A stretch of 59,691 nucleotides of DNA from Candidatus Hydrogenedens sp. (GCA_035378955.1 DAOSUS010000006.1:1-59691); one strand, 5' to 3'; shown: positions 36,679-47,911, counted from the stretch's first letter. The notes: generated by a model from the sequence alone, not told the origin. A program made the numbers and translations.

Positions 36679-39600
36679 ATGAATAAACGGAAATACCCAT
36701 CTATTAGTTTTTTGTTTCATTTTGGATTGCTAACATTAATTCTCGTTTTCGCAAGTGGTTGTCCATTTAAAACGGGATTTGAAGTATCTCCACAGGCGTT
36801 GTCCTTCGGAGATAAAGCAATCGAAAAATCTTTGTATATAAAATCATTAAGCAGTTTAGGTATAAAATGGACTCTAACGGAAGTGGTCTGGAATGCAAGC
36901 CAAAACCAATGGGTAGAGCAAGATGTCCCGTGGTTAAGTGCGGAACCTACATCCGGACAAACATCTACATCGCAGTTAATTCATGCAAGAGTCTCAAGAA
37001 GTGGCTTAGATTCCGGTGAATATAAAGATGTGGGGCTTCAATTTCGTGTTTCAGGAAAAGTTCAAGTAGTAACTGTTTCGATGCAAGTTAGTAGTGCATT
37101 ATCTGTGACTCCTCAGGTATTTACTATCCGTCCGGGTGTAACCGAAACAACCGTAACTGTTCAGAATGGGGGCACCGAGAGTTTTAACTGGGCTGTTAAT
37201 TATGTTCCCGATTTAAATAATCCTTCCGTGCGAACTAATATTCCTGCAGATATTTCTGTATCTCCTGCCTTAGGGTCTTTACCAGCAGGAGGTAGCACAT
37301 CTGTTACGGTTCGTTGGTCAGAATCTTTATCTACAGATTTTGGTTTATTTTTTGAGTCCTCATTGGGAAATCAATTAGTTGAATTCCGTTTTGCTAAAAT
37401 ATGTCCGGAAACAAGCTTTACAGCAGAACCTGCTGAAATAGTTTTATCCGTAACTAAAGAATCGTTAACTTCGGATAGCACTACAACAAATTTACCTGCA
37501 TCCAAATTAACATTAACGAATCGTAGTAATGCTCAGGCTCAATGGAATTTACAAATTGTTGGACCTACAGGTGTTGCTATTGATAGTATTTCTACTACTC
37601 CTTCCGCAGGCACAGTTAATCCCAATGATAAAGTTGAAATATCTATTACTGTTACCAAACCCAAAGAAATTACTTTAGGGGCAGGTCAATATTCCATCAT
37701 AATAGATACCCGTAGTTGTTTGTTAATAGTACCTATTAAAATCGAGCAGATAAGCCTCCCAAAAATAGCCATTTCTGAACCTCTTCAGGAGACGAACACA
37801 CGACCGGAGATAATTCCACTGGATGTGCTGGATTTTGGACAGGAAGATGTTCAGAAGGAATTTTGGATTGCTAATGTCGGTCCTCGAGATTCAAAACTAT
37901 ATTTCCGTATTACGCATGAGGATGAGGGAAAAGCCAATCCCGTAATCGCAGATGTTCGACCCGTTGCTGGAGGAGCCAACGGTGAAGATGGCAATCCAGA
38001 GGATTTTTATCATCCCGATGAATTAAATCTATTGATTGATGGTGTACAGATTTTAGTTACTATTAATCGAGATAATCTTCAGGAAGATATAGAATACCGC
38101 ACAATAACCATAACAGCAGTAGACCGCAATCCAATCCTATTCCCCAATGAAGCAACTCCATTAAATGGTGTTGAACCCAAAACAATTAAAGTGCGTGTTG
38201 AAAAGCAACCCTTGCGAATTGAAGGGGCATTAAATCGCAGCAGACCTCCTTATGTAATGCGATATGTCTTCTTATTGCGGGATTCATCATCACGGGCTAT
38301 ACCGACAATCACAGCAGCAGACCGTTCTAAAATTAGCCTAACCATATCCGAAGATAGTGTTCCCTTAGATTTAAGAGAAACATCTTACTTCCTTACCGGA
38401 CCTGAGAATATCAAAGGGAATATGATTATATTGTTAGATTATACAGGCAGTATGTATTATGCGGGCGTGGACAATAAAGAAAATCCGCTATTACCCGGAG
38501 AGGCAATAGAAAAAGTAAAGAAGGCGGTTATAGATTTTATTTATGACTTACCTTCCTCCTATCAAATTGCTTTAATGTTTCACAATGACCGTCAGCAAAC
38601 AAACCGATTAATCCGCTCTTTTACTACGGATAAAGAATTACTGAAAAAGTCCTTAGAAACCTTCTATGTTCCACCTAATTTAATGGGTGCTTCAAATATT
38701 TATGATGCTCTTTCAGAGGCTGTAGATAGACTTCTCGCCGAAGACCTTAAAAACCCGTTACCTTTTGATGATGCTGATGTGAAATCTATTGTGTTTATTT
38801 CGGATGGATGGGACAATGCCTCTACCATTGATGCAAGTGAGATTAAAGAAAAAGCACACGATAATTTAATCCGTTTATATCCTTTAGGATTTGCTTCTGG
38901 AGGTTCTATAAATACAGCCGATTTGATACCCATTGCTAAAGAAACCGGTGGACATTTATATATTGCTAACGATGTGGATAATTTGCTAGGACTTTTAGGT
39001 GGGCAAAAATCCTTCGTGCTACGGCCTGACCCGTCCAGTCAACCTAACGATTTAACCTTCTATATTTATAATGAAGGAAAAGACAATTTAGGCTGGCAGG
39101 CAGATACTACTAATTTGCCAACATGGGTAACAAATATAGAACCTGTTCAGGGGACAATACCTGCAAGTGGCTATACAAAAGTTACGGTAAGAACAAACCC
39201 TGCACTCGCAACACCAGGTGTGGTTGTGAATAAACAAATTTCGATAAGTTCCAACGATGGAAATGGAATCGTCAAACTACAAGGAGTTGCTACCGCAGGA
39301 GTATGGGAAAGTATAACATTAGCATTAGAAGATTCAACAGGTCGTATCTGGGAAGAATTAAAAAATCAAGTTGTTTTAACCTACATTACACCCAAACAGC
39401 AAGATTTTAAATATACGATTCGATTTGAATATAAACCCGGCGGTGGATTACCTTCCCTGACAGGTATTTTTGAAGAAGATGCCTTTGCCTATATTGGTGA
39501 TGTGCGTGCAGGTCAGTTATCATTAGTTACTTCGGGCTTGTTTTATGGGAATGACCCGGATAATTCAAGTCAAAGAACCTGGCAGGCGGAAGTATTTGTC

Positions 39601-40500
39601 CGTGCAGACTACATACCAAGAGATGTCTATTTCTTAAGAACGCGATACTTCTTACAAAAGCCGTCCAATATAACAGATGACCAATGGAACTTGCTACTCG
39701 CTAATGTAAATATGAAGGTTGAATTAGCCGAAGATGGGCTTATCAATTCTGAGGGTGGTTGGCGATTTATTAATGAAGGTGATGGAGTGTATCTACTGCT
39801 AAATTCTGAAGATAAAGCTTTCCAATATGGTGCCTTTGGTAATCTATTTAAAATTACAATCAAGGGTTTAGATGCGTATGTCCAATCCTTTGGCGATGCA
39901 GAGCCCGTCTTAAATCTTGCTATGCGAGTTGACAACGAATCTTTGGTGAATCCTGGAAGTGTAGGACAAACTTCGCGGACCAAATATTTCCTCTATCCCG
40001 GTGGTCCTACCTACATAGATGGTTTCCTCCCTATTACTGTATCAGCAAAAGTTGCTGGACCCTCTACAACAGTTGCAGGACTTGCGGGATTGCCTTTTGA
40101 CCCCGAAAGTGCGGGTGTCTGGGATAATGATAAAGATGGTATTTCTGATTTTCAAGACCCTGTTCCTAACAACAAAAACATTCCAGGAAAACTTGTAATT
40201 CCCACACGATTAGATGTCCCTGTAAACAACAGTTCTATTTCATTTACCATTCGCAATAACCGATTGGACACATTTAATTGGCAAATAACATCTCATCCGA
40301 CATGGATTACAGATATTAAATATGGATTGCTTGGAAATTCCGATACTCCTGATTCCGAATTAGCACCGGGTGAATCTGAGAAGGTTACTTTATTTATTGA
40401 CCGTACAGGTTTTACCCCAGGTACCCTTGTTACAGGGAATTTGCTTATCGGAACAGATATCTTCGATACAGAAAAGGTAGAAATTACAGTAGCAAATTAA
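36679..40500 (+). CDS. Giant lipoprotein with BACON-like repeats and a von Willebrand factor A domain
   Basis: A 1273-aa lipoprotein (lipobox ASGC, Cys28). Several BACON/ASH-like beta-sandwich repeats follow (for example FEVSPQALSFGD, VPWLSAEPTSG, and ISVSPALGSLPAGGSTSVT), then a VWA domain at about residues 580-760 with an almost regular MIDAS (LLDYTGSMY, then SNIYDALSEA and FISDGWDN). A further BACON-like repeat (PTWVTNIEP), a beta-rich region and a dockerin-like DNDKDGISDFQDPV follow. The frame is open to a TTG at 36664, but GGAAGGAG fits the ATG at 36679. It is paralogous to the next gene. Role unknown: adhesion or surface assembly is inferred. Confidence 0.82.
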   Translation: MNKRKYPSISFLFHFGLLTLILVFASGCPFKTGFEVSPQALSFGDKAIEKSLYIKSLSSLGIKWTLTEVVWNASQNQWVEQDVPWLSAEPTSGQTSTSQLIHARVSRSGLDSGEYKDVGLQFRVSGKVQVVTVSMQVSSALSVTPQVFTIRPGVTETTVTVQNGGTESFNWAVNYVPDLNNPSVRTNIPADISVSPALGSLPAGGSTSVTVRWSESLSTDFGLFFESSLGNQLVEFRFAKICPETSFTAEPAEIVLSVTKESLTSDSTTTNLPASKLTLTNRSNAQAQWNLQIVGPTGVAIDSISTTPSAGTVNPNDKVEISITVTKPKEITLGAGQYSIIIDTRSCLLIVPIKIEQISLPKIAISEPLQETNTRPEIIPLDVLDFGQEDVQKEFWIANVGPRDSKLYFRITHEDEGKANPVIADVRPVAGGANGEDGNPEDFYHPDELNLLIDGVQILVTINRDNLQEDIEYRTITITAVDRNPILFPNEATPLNGVEPKTIKVRVEKQPLRIEGALNRSRPPYVMRYVFLLRDSSSRAIPTITAADRSKISLTISEDSVPLDLRETSYFLTGPENIKGNMIILLDYTGSMYYAGVDNKENPLLPGEAIEKVKKAVIDFIYDLPSSYQIALMFHNDRQQTNRLIRSFTTDKELLKKSLETFYVPPNLMGASNIYDALSEAVDRLLAEDLKNPLPFDDADVKSIVFISDGWDNASTIDASEIKEKAHDNLIRLYPLGFASGGSINTADLIPIAKETGGHLYIANDVDNLLGLLGGQKSFVLRPDPSSQPNDLTFYIYNEGKDNLGWQADTTNLPTWVTNIEPVQGTIPASGYTKVTVRTNPALATPGVVVNKQISISSNDGNGIVKLQGVATAGVWESITLALEDSTGRIWEELKNQVVLTYITPKQQDFKYTIRFEYKPGGGLPSLTGIFEEDAFAYIGDVRAGQLSLVTSGLFYGNDPDNSSQRTWQAEVFVRADYIPRDVYFLRTRYFLQKPSNITDDQWNLLLANVNMKVELAEDGLINSEGGWRFINEGDGVYLLLNSEDKAFQYGAFGNLFKITIKGLDAYVQSFGDAEPVLNLAMRVDNESLVNPGSVGQTSRTKYFLYPGGPTYIDGFLPITVSAKVAGPSTTVAGLAGLPFDPESAGVWDNDKDGISDFQDPVPNNKNIPGKLVIPTRLDVPVNNSSISFTIRNNRLDTFNWQITSHPTWITDIKYGLLGNSDTPDSELAPGESEKVTLFIDRTGFTPGTLVTGNLLIGTDIFDTEKVEITVAN

Positions 40501-40539
40501 ATAATAAATTTATAAGATATGAAAGACAGGAGCCTTCGC

Positions 40540-41400
40540 ATGAGGCAAAAGATGTTAATAGTTAAAATTATCGCTTCCATTTTAATCGTTCTAACTATAA
40601 CAGGGTGCCCATGGGTCAGTTTCTATGTGGAACCGGAAACGGTGACCTTTGGGGAAACTTCTGTGCGAGAAACTATCCGTATTGTATTTAGTAAAAGTGG
40701 AAACTGGTCATGGGAAGCAGAGACATCAAACACCTGGTTAAAATTATCAAAGGATGGTGGTATAACCAGTGCCAGTAAAATAGAAGGTTCCTTATCTGGA
40801 GGAAAAGTCCAGCAATTAGATTTAATTGCAGACCGCACAAGTATTCCAAATGGTACCAGCATAGGAGAGGTGATAATTAAAGGTGTAGGAGATACAAAGA
40901 AGGTTACTGTAAGCATTACCAAACCCGGAACAGTTAATATATCAATTAGTCCTCTTTCTCTGGATTTCGGTACAATTACAACAGAATTAGAAGCAAACAT
41001 AGCTAACCAGAGTACAATAAAAACAAATTGGGGTGTAACCATTCCATCCAATGCAGGATGGCTATCTGTCACGCCCGCAAGTGGAGAAGTTCCTGCTGGT
41101 CAGAGCGTAACTTTAAGATTCCGTGTAAATCGAAGCGGTTTAGCAGTCGGTGTCTATCAAACCACAGTAAAAATAACCGCCGGTTCTCAGGAAATCTCTC
41201 TACCTGTAACTATGGAAGTTTCTGCGTTGAAGGTAACGCCCAACGAAATGCAATTCGGTCTGATAGAACAGCAAGCACAGCAGACATTAAAAGTTTCCAA
41301 TTTAGGAACACAGCAGGTATCCATACAGATAGAAGTAGCATCAGAAGCCCAATCGTGGCTATCTGTTCAAAATGCGCAGTTTAATATTCCTCCTTCCTAG
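40540..41400 (+). pseudogene. BACON/VWA lipoprotein paralogue, 5' part before an in-frame TAG
   Basis: The N-terminal 286 residues of a second giant lipoprotein: lipobox TITGC (Cys23), then BACON-like repeats (ISPLSLDFGTI, GWLSVTPASGEVPAGQ, VTPNEMQFGLI). The reading frame is stopped by TAG at 41398-41400 in the middle of a repeat (..NIPPS-stop-SVDVPVIV..), and the next codons continue the same repeat in the same frame. A single change CAG to TAG would explain it, as would a sequencing error. AGGAG fits the ATG at 40540; an earlier ATG at 40519 has none. The original gene would span 40540-45054. Confidence 0.75.
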
Positions 41401-44400
41401 TCGGTAGATGTCCCTGTGATTGTAAATCCTGCAAACTTATCTTCCAATGATTATACAGGCACACTTCAGGTTCGGGATACGGCTACCAATTATGCCATTT
41501 CAGTAATCGTTCGGATGCGGACGCGAGCATTAACTGTAAACCCTAATTTAATAAACTTCGGAAAGATTCGCGAAATACAAACGCAGACCTTTACCATCAA
41601 TAATTCCGCACCGGTAGCATGGCGTTGGACCTCAGATATCCCAAATGCCTCAAATTGGTTGAGAATTACCCCTACCAGTGGGAACATTGATGCAGGTGGA
41701 AGTCAAACGGTTACGGTTGAAGCAAACCCGACAATATTACGACCCGGTGAATATCAGGGAAGTATTACTATAAATTCCAGTTGGGGTTCCTCTGTACTTA
41801 ATGTTCAAATGGAGGCATCACGAGCCCCGAAACTGATAGTCCTTCCTACGGAGATTAACTTTGGTGAAACTCGTTCTGAGGAAACACTGGCTATCTGGAA
41901 CGATGGTGAAGAAACTATTGCCTGGGAGATTGATACAACACAATTCCCTGCATGGTTAAGTATTACACCGATAAACAATCAAGGTATTGCTTCTGGTCAG
42001 GTAAGTGGTTCTCAAACGGCAACTTTAAAGGTAAAAGTAAATAGAGCCTTAGCCAATGAATCTGAAGGACCCACTTATCAGTATTCATTTGAAGTAAAAG
42101 GGATTGCTGTAGAATCGGCGACAAATCTATCTCCTGTTCCTGTTCAGACCAGTATGTCTGTTCCTCAAATACCTGAAGTTACCGTAATAGGAGAAGGAAC
42201 GGATAATAATGGTATACCTTTCCTTAACTTCGCATTTGAAGAAATCGAACAGGAGTTTGTTATTCAAAATACCGGTAAAGGAACTTTAGAATGGCAGATA
42301 TTAACGACAGGTATTCCTGGCTGGATAACTGGTATCAATCCCACTCAAGGTTCTTTAGAGAAAGGGAAAGAACAGAGGATAAAGGTATCTGTTAGTAGAG
42401 ATACTTTGACTTATTTAGGCGCATCCTACGAGTTAATTATCCAAACGAATGACCCTGAAAATCCTGTTGTAAAAATTATTATAGAAATTCAGGTTCCGAA
42501 GAAAATAATTATTGGGGCACAACCTTCTTCCTTGAATTTTGGAGCCGGTGAAATACTAAAAACCTTTGATGTCGCAAATCTGGGTGACCCGGGAACGGCA
42601 CTGGATTTCCTATTGATACCTAACAAAGATTGGATTTCTGTATTTCCGGAATCCGGCTTGAGTTATGGTACAGCAGGACCTCTTAAAGAATGGAAGGAAA
42701 TTTCTGTTTCTATTGACCGTGAAGGTTTAGATGGAGCAAATGCTTCAGGACAAATAAAAATTATAGGTAGAAAAACTGTAAACGGTGTTAAAGTAATTGA
42801 TGAAACAATTGCTCCTGTTTATGTTACCATAACTGCTTCGGCTCCTACACTAACAGTAGAGACAGCACCGCCAAATCTACGAATACCCTCGTTAATACGA
42901 TATGTTATGACACTTCGCGATGTTCAACAACGCGCTATATCTTTACCCGAAGCATTTCTTCCCACACTTGCAGACAAATTCGTAATTACAGAAGATGACC
43001 TGCCCTTAGATATTCAAGAATCCAGTCGTTTTCTTATACCTATGGTGAAATCAGAACGATTGGTTCAGCATAAGGGCACCATCCTAATCTTGTTGGATGC
43101 TTCCGGAAGTATGTTTGAATCTGCCAAATCTTTGGAAGAGGAAGAAATTTCGGGAGCCAATGACCCTATTCGTGAGTTGTATGTGCGTACATTGCCCGCA
43201 TTTATTGATGATATTCCTGATAATTATCAAATAGGGATTGGTGTATTCAATGAACGAGAATGGTCTGGTAGTTCTGTGCGTATGTTAGTAAATAACGATG
43301 GCGAGCCTACCTTTACCTTTAATAAAGATATTGCAAAAAATAGATTATTAAGTATGCAAGTCATTGACCATGGTGCTACCACATTACTCCCTGCGATAGA
43401 GAGTGGTGGCTTGGAAATGGTATATGCCGATGGGGACCATATCCCCTTTGATATATCTGATGACCGTATTATGTTAGTAATCACCGATGGAAAGTTAACC
43501 ACTCCACCGGGACAAATATCCCCTGTAGTAGATTTTCTGAAAGGTGCTCGTGCAAGACCCTTCTTTCTCTGCTGGGGTGAAGATGTAAATAAGAATATAT
43601 TAATTCAATTGATTGAGGAAACCGGGGGACATTTGTATTCTACCCGAAATAAAAACACACAAGAAGTAGATAGTGTGGGAAGACCTATTTCGAAACCCTT
43701 ACTTTCCACATTACAAGATTGGCTTGAAATGGATGTAAACGACCCGTGCGACCGTTCGATTGCGAAGGATATTCAAAGCCAATTACTCTTCGAATTCGTC
43801 GCCCTGAACCAGATGTCTGGTGCTACTGTGCGTATAGACCTTGCCTTTAATTCCCCGGCGGATGATGGAACGCCATGCCTACCCGACCAGGGAGATATAT
43901 CTACTGCCTTTGGTCATACACAAATTGATTTGCTGAAATATGCCAATGATGTGCGTTTGGGACAAATTAAATTGCTAACTGATGGGATAGATACCAATTC
44001 ACAAACTGTTGATGTAGTCGTTTATGCAGATTATATTCAACGGAATATAAATTCCCTTCAATTTTCTGTAAATCCTGTAGGTGGAAACCCTGCCATGACC
44101 ATGTCAGTGCGTCAACCTACATTAGCAGAAGGAGGATTGATTCCTGATTGGAATTTTAATCAGGTGGGCAATGTGCTACAATTTTCGTCCCCCGATAATC
44201 AACCGCTGGACTATGGTGCTTTTGGTTCTCTATGTGTTTTACATTTCGAAAACGCAACACAACCGTTCCAATTACAATTTGATGTAGTCTTCCCGCAAAT
44301 AACAGCAAATCCAGAGTCAAAGTATTTTACACACCCAAATTTATTTGAAGTAAAAGAGCAACCCAATCTAGCACCATCCAATCCCTATCCTCGATTAGAA

Positions 44401-45054
44401 ACGCAACCTGCGATGAGTGATGAATATGTTATTAATCTTCCCGATGATACCTACGATTTGGTTGTAAACATCTATAATGATGGTGGTAGTCATCGTCCTA
44501 CATCTGTTGGCTTATACTGGGATGTTGAAGCCTTGACAGGTGATTTCTTTGGGAACATTGTAAAACCGGATGAAGAACTTCGTATCATCTATGAAAATGG
44601 AACTCCTTATGAATTACATATTCCTATTGAGCGTGGAGAACTGCTCCCAGGTACATATTTGGGAATACTGCAATTCTCATTTGATTCCATATTCAATAAC
44701 CCCATAACACGGTTTGTTTTTGTCTATTGTACGATACAACCACCTGAAATAACGGTTATCCCCACTGAATTGAACTTCAATTCTCCTAATACAATAGAAG
44801 CGCAATCCTTTATCATCAGGAATACAGGACAATCTACGCTTTCATGGAGTTTTGACCGATTAGCCTTGCCGACAGAGGGCTATACTTTCTCTAAGTTAGC
44901 CGGTTCTGTTGGTCCTTATGCTGAAACAGGAGCAGAAGAGATTGTTACTATCACAGTTAACAAAACTCAAATTTTTGATTTTAACCCTGTTATCCCGATT
45001 GTAAGTAATGCGGTTAACGGAACTGTCAATTTAGTTATCAATGTAAGCAAATAG
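41401..45054 (+). pseudogene. BACON/VWA lipoprotein paralogue, 3' part after the in-frame TAG
   Basis: In the same frame as the preceding fragment; the first possible start, a GTG at 41416, has no Shine-Dalgarno, so a separate protein of 1212 aa is unlikely unless readthrough occurs. The part holds more BACON-like repeats (NASNWLRITPTSGNIDAGG, FPAWLSITPI, PGWITGINPTQGSLEKG), a VWA domain with a regular MIDAS (LLDASGSMF, then GATTLLPAIESG and MLVITDGKL) and further beta-rich modules to the end. Order and sequence match the paralogue at 36679-40500, so the two arose by tandem duplication. Confidence 0.75.
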
Positions 45055-45130
45055 GGTTTATAATATTTAAGTGTTTTGGAATGAAAAGGGATGATGCTTT
45101 TGTTTACTTATATACAGGTTAAGTTCTGAA

Positions 45131-45352
45131 ATGAAAACTATACTTATTACTATATCGTTAGCCATTTTGTTTGCTTTAATTTTGGGCTTTATCTGGGTAT
45201 GTATCCATTTATTAGCCCGTTATCGTTTAGGTGAACGAAGCGGGAAAGCCTGTGAAATTGCTGGAAATACTTCGGAACATTGTTGTCAATATATCGAACA
45301 ATGTCCTGAAGAAATTCGTAGAAAATGCAAACATGCGGTGATAAAGTCTTAA
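45131..45352 (+). CDS. Small membrane protein, 73 aa
   Basis: A short protein with one N-terminal membrane helix (ILITISLAILFALILGFIWV) and a cysteine-rich tail (CEIAGNTSEHCCQYIEQC and a later CKHA). I do not recognise the family. The tail's paired cysteines could bind metal or form disulfides, depending on topology. It lies 77 nt after the giant lipoprotein reading frame on the same strand. Confidence 0.6.
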   Translation: MKTILITISLAILFALILGFIWVCIHLLARYRLGERSGKACEIAGNTSEHCCQYIEQCPEEIRRKCKHAVIKS

Positions 45353-45377
45353 TCCTGTTCTAATAGATTTGTTCTTT

Positions 45378-45494
45378 ATGAAACTGGGACTATCAAAAAA
45401 AGAAAAATGGGTTCTTTTTATAATTGCCCTTATGATGATAGGTTCTTTAATACTCCGTCGTGTTTTCCATCTTTTCCTTGTTTATTTCTTTTGA
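45378..45494 (+). CDS. Possible small membrane protein, 38 aa
   Basis: An ATG-started reading frame of 38 codons 25 nt after the preceding small gene. It begins MKLGLSKKEKWVLF and is followed by a hydrophobic helix (IIALMMIGSLIL) and an RRVFHLF end. No clear Shine-Dalgarno, so this is only a candidate. The stretch 45495-45593 between it and the convergent gene shows nothing else. Confidence 0.3.
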   Translation: MKLGLSKKEKWVLFIIALMMIGSLILRRVFHLFLVYFF

Positions 45495-45593
45495 TGGAAT
45501 CCTTTTCATTCTGCTAAAAAATCCAATGTGAATCCAATTTTGCTGCGAAGTAATAGTTAGGGATTTTTAAGAGTTTTTATTCTGGATAGGGAA

Positions 45594-46139
45594 TTATAAT
45601 CCGAGGGCTTTTTTTGCGAAAAGGTATTCTTGAGAATCTTCTGGAAATCTTTTCATCATTTCTTCATGTATCCAGATTTTACCTTTATAGTCATTTACTT
45701 CCTCATAACAAGAAGCCAATTCTGGATATATAGATTTAATACCTTCCCAATCAGGATAATCAATAATAATTCGTTCATAATAAGGAATAGCATTAGCACA
45801 ATCCATTTTTTTCATTTTATAAAGATTTCCTATTGCAGACAGATATGCTGGTGTATTTGGGTCCTGAGGATTTTGTTCCAATTGAGAACGATAATGTTCA
45901 ATTAATTGGTCGGGATTATTTAAATCTTTTGGAGGTTCATTGATAGAAGGTTTTTCAATATCCGCTGTTAGTGTCGGTGTCGTATTTAGGTTTTTTAATG
46001 TAGTCTTCTGTGCTTCTAATGCTTCTACATTGCTTGTTTTGCCCCAAATAGCACCAATAATTCCCAGGGTAATTAATATAGCAGCACCTATGAACAACAA
46101 ATACGATGAAAATGATATGTTTTTCATATATGTACTCAT
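45594..46139 (-). CDS. Membrane-anchored TPR-like protein, last gene of pilin operon
   Basis: A 181-aa protein with one N-terminal membrane helix (LLFIGAAILITLGIIGAIW), a Pro/Thr-rich linker and TPR-like helices (DQLIEHYRSQLEQNPQDPN, AIPYYERIIIDYPDWEG, YKGKIWIHEEMMKRFPED). It follows the PilX-like gene by 20 nt on the minus strand. TPR proteins often help assemble type IV pili (PilF/PilW class), but this one has no lipobox, so that role is only inferred. Confidence 0.72.
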   Translation of the reverse strand: MSTYMKNISFSSYLLFIGAAILITLGIIGAIWGKTSNVEALEAQKTTLKNLNTTPTLTADIEKPSINEPPKDLNNPDQLIEHYRSQLEQNPQDPNTPAYLSAIGNLYKMKKMDCANAIPYYERIIIDYPDWEGIKSIYPELASCYEEVNDYKGKIWIHEEMMKRFPEDSQEYLFAKKALGL

Positions 46140-46159
46140 TTTTTAAGTTCCTTTTAAAG

Positions 46160-47896
46160 TTACAATCCTAATTCACGCCAACCAACTTGCTGTAAAGCTG
46201 TAATTGGATAATTAGCAATCATTCCGTAAGGAAGATTGGTCGCCAGAGCCGGGACTTGATAAATATTGGGAACCTGTGAACCCATATCGAAATAACTTGA
46301 AACTATCGTTCCCATTACATCTGTTTGCTTTGAAATTTTTATCATATTTTGAGCATAGAAAGCGCCCATGATATCACACTGTGCTGTGTTGCCAATATAC
46401 ATGTTATTAGAACTCATAAGTCCTATAATATTGTTGACAGGAAAGCTATTCAGAATATTGTTGGGATTTCCATTATTGCATGTAACAAGGTCTGTATCTA
46501 TAGTAATATCACCATAGACAAGTATGGCGGCTTTCCCGCTATAATTAATAGTACGGTCGTTTCCACCACCGGTAAAGGTTAGATTGCCGTTTATGCGTAT
46601 TTGTCCATTAATTCTTAAAACATTGGTTGACGGGTCGAACCAGATATAATCATGGTCATTCGGCGGCAAAGAAGCAGGTAATGAGCCATTTAAATAAGTT
46701 CCTGTTGTTGCATCCCAGAAGATTTTGCTACCCTTTGCGTTTAATATTAAATTCCCATTAAATACTCCATCATTAGTAATAGCAGGGTCTGCCAATAGCA
46801 CTTGGGAAAAGTAATCCTGAAAGCTATATGGGTTTCCTGTATTAGGATTAATAACCTTTGAGCCATTAGGTTCCCGCCAATCGTCTGTAAGTAGTGGGAA
46901 AGCAACCCGATTCCCTAAATCATAAAGTTCATCCCAACCGTTATCGCTAAATACATTCTTAGGAATACCTCTACCACCGTTCGGAATGGTTTGATTTCCT
47001 GTCCAGCCATCATTAACAAATGTTCCATCCATCGTTTCTTTCCATCCATTCCCCGGAACATGAGGTTCTCCAATTTCTGAATTGCCTGATAAACCGACCA
47101 ACCCGCGTTTTACACGGAGTTTGGCATTTAAAGTTTCTACAGTTTCACCATCAAACACCGTTGTAGGCAAGGGAGGAACTCGTTGTTGCAATATACCGGG
47201 AACTCCCTGATAATTATTATGGATTAAAGCTGTTCCGCTTAGGTCTAAAGCAGTTATTGCAGGATTTCCCGGTAGGAGGTTGTTTCCCAGAACATGAACA
47301 GAACCATGAATACTTACATTTCCATTTATTACATTTCCAATTTGACCATCACCTGCAAATATAGCATTATTCCAAACATTTACATCAGTACTGTCCGTTA
47401 TAACCTCCAATCGGCGGACGGTTCCATTTTTTCGGGCAAGTGCATATATAGTAACCATATCTACTTCGGATATATCGTCAACAAGGCCATCGCCGTTATT
47501 GTCGAAATTGTCACTTTCCCAGGGGATTGCTATTGCGAAATATTGAACCGTTGGGTCGGAGGCTAATGTGCGAGGTGTAACAGAAGGACTATCAAAGGAA
47601 GGGAGGATAGGCTCGTTATTCGCATTATATGAAGGTGTCCAGTTTTCAACACCTACCAAACCATCACCTCCTATTTCCATAGAACTTTTGCTTTCCTGAA
47701 CAGCAGAAACAGCCCCCCAAAATGCATCTCTAAAGTCGGAATATCTATTTTGTTGCAGATTTTGGTTAATGATTTGAACGGAGAGGGTACTTAGCAATGC
47801 AATGGCTACCATTACAAAAACCAGGGCTATAATCATTGCCATACCCTCTTCTTTATGGGGAGGATTGGTTAAATATATATTTCGTTTTTTAAACAT
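46160..47896 (-). CDS. PilX/GspK-like minor pilin family protein
   Basis: A 578-aa protein with a short basic leader, then a prepilin-like hydrophobic N-helix (KEEGMAMIIALVFVMVAI then LLSTLSVQI). This start is typical of PilX/GspK-type minor pilins. The large C-terminal domain is rich in Asn and Gly, with a beta-helix-like series near residues 180-230 and 430-500 (for example NVINGNVSIHGSVHV and INGNLTFTGGGND). That size is far above usual PilX (about 180 aa) and GspK (about 320 aa). It sits between a PilW/GspJ-like gene and a TPR gene. Confidence 0.75.
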   Translation of the reverse strand: MFKKRNIYLTNPPHKEEGMAMIIALVFVMVAIALLSTLSVQIINQNLQQNRYSDFRDAFWGAVSAVQESKSSMEIGGDGLVGVENWTPSYNANNEPILPSFDSPSVTPRTLASDPTVQYFAIAIPWESDNFDNNGDGLVDDISEVDMVTIYALARKNGTVRRLEVITDSTDVNVWNNAIFAGDGQIGNVINGNVSIHGSVHVLGNNLLPGNPAITALDLSGTALIHNNYQGVPGILQQRVPPLPTTVFDGETVETLNAKLRVKRGLVGLSGNSEIGEPHVPGNGWKETMDGTFVNDGWTGNQTIPNGGRGIPKNVFSDNGWDELYDLGNRVAFPLLTDDWREPNGSKVINPNTGNPYSFQDYFSQVLLADPAITNDGVFNGNLILNAKGSKIFWDATTGTYLNGSLPASLPPNDHDYIWFDPSTNVLRINGQIRINGNLTFTGGGNDRTINYSGKAAILVYGDITIDTDLVTCNNGNPNNILNSFPVNNIIGLMSSNNMYIGNTAQCDIMGAFYAQNMIKISKQTDVMGTIVSSYFDMGSQVPNIYQVPALATNLPYGMIANYPITALQQVGWRELGL

Positions 47897-47911
47897 AGCG
47901 AATTTCCTCTT

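Noticed and set aside
41398..41400. TAG recoded as an amino acid genome-wide
   Set aside because: Other genes in the window end normally with TAG (for example rny at 11318 and the GT4 gene at 16940).
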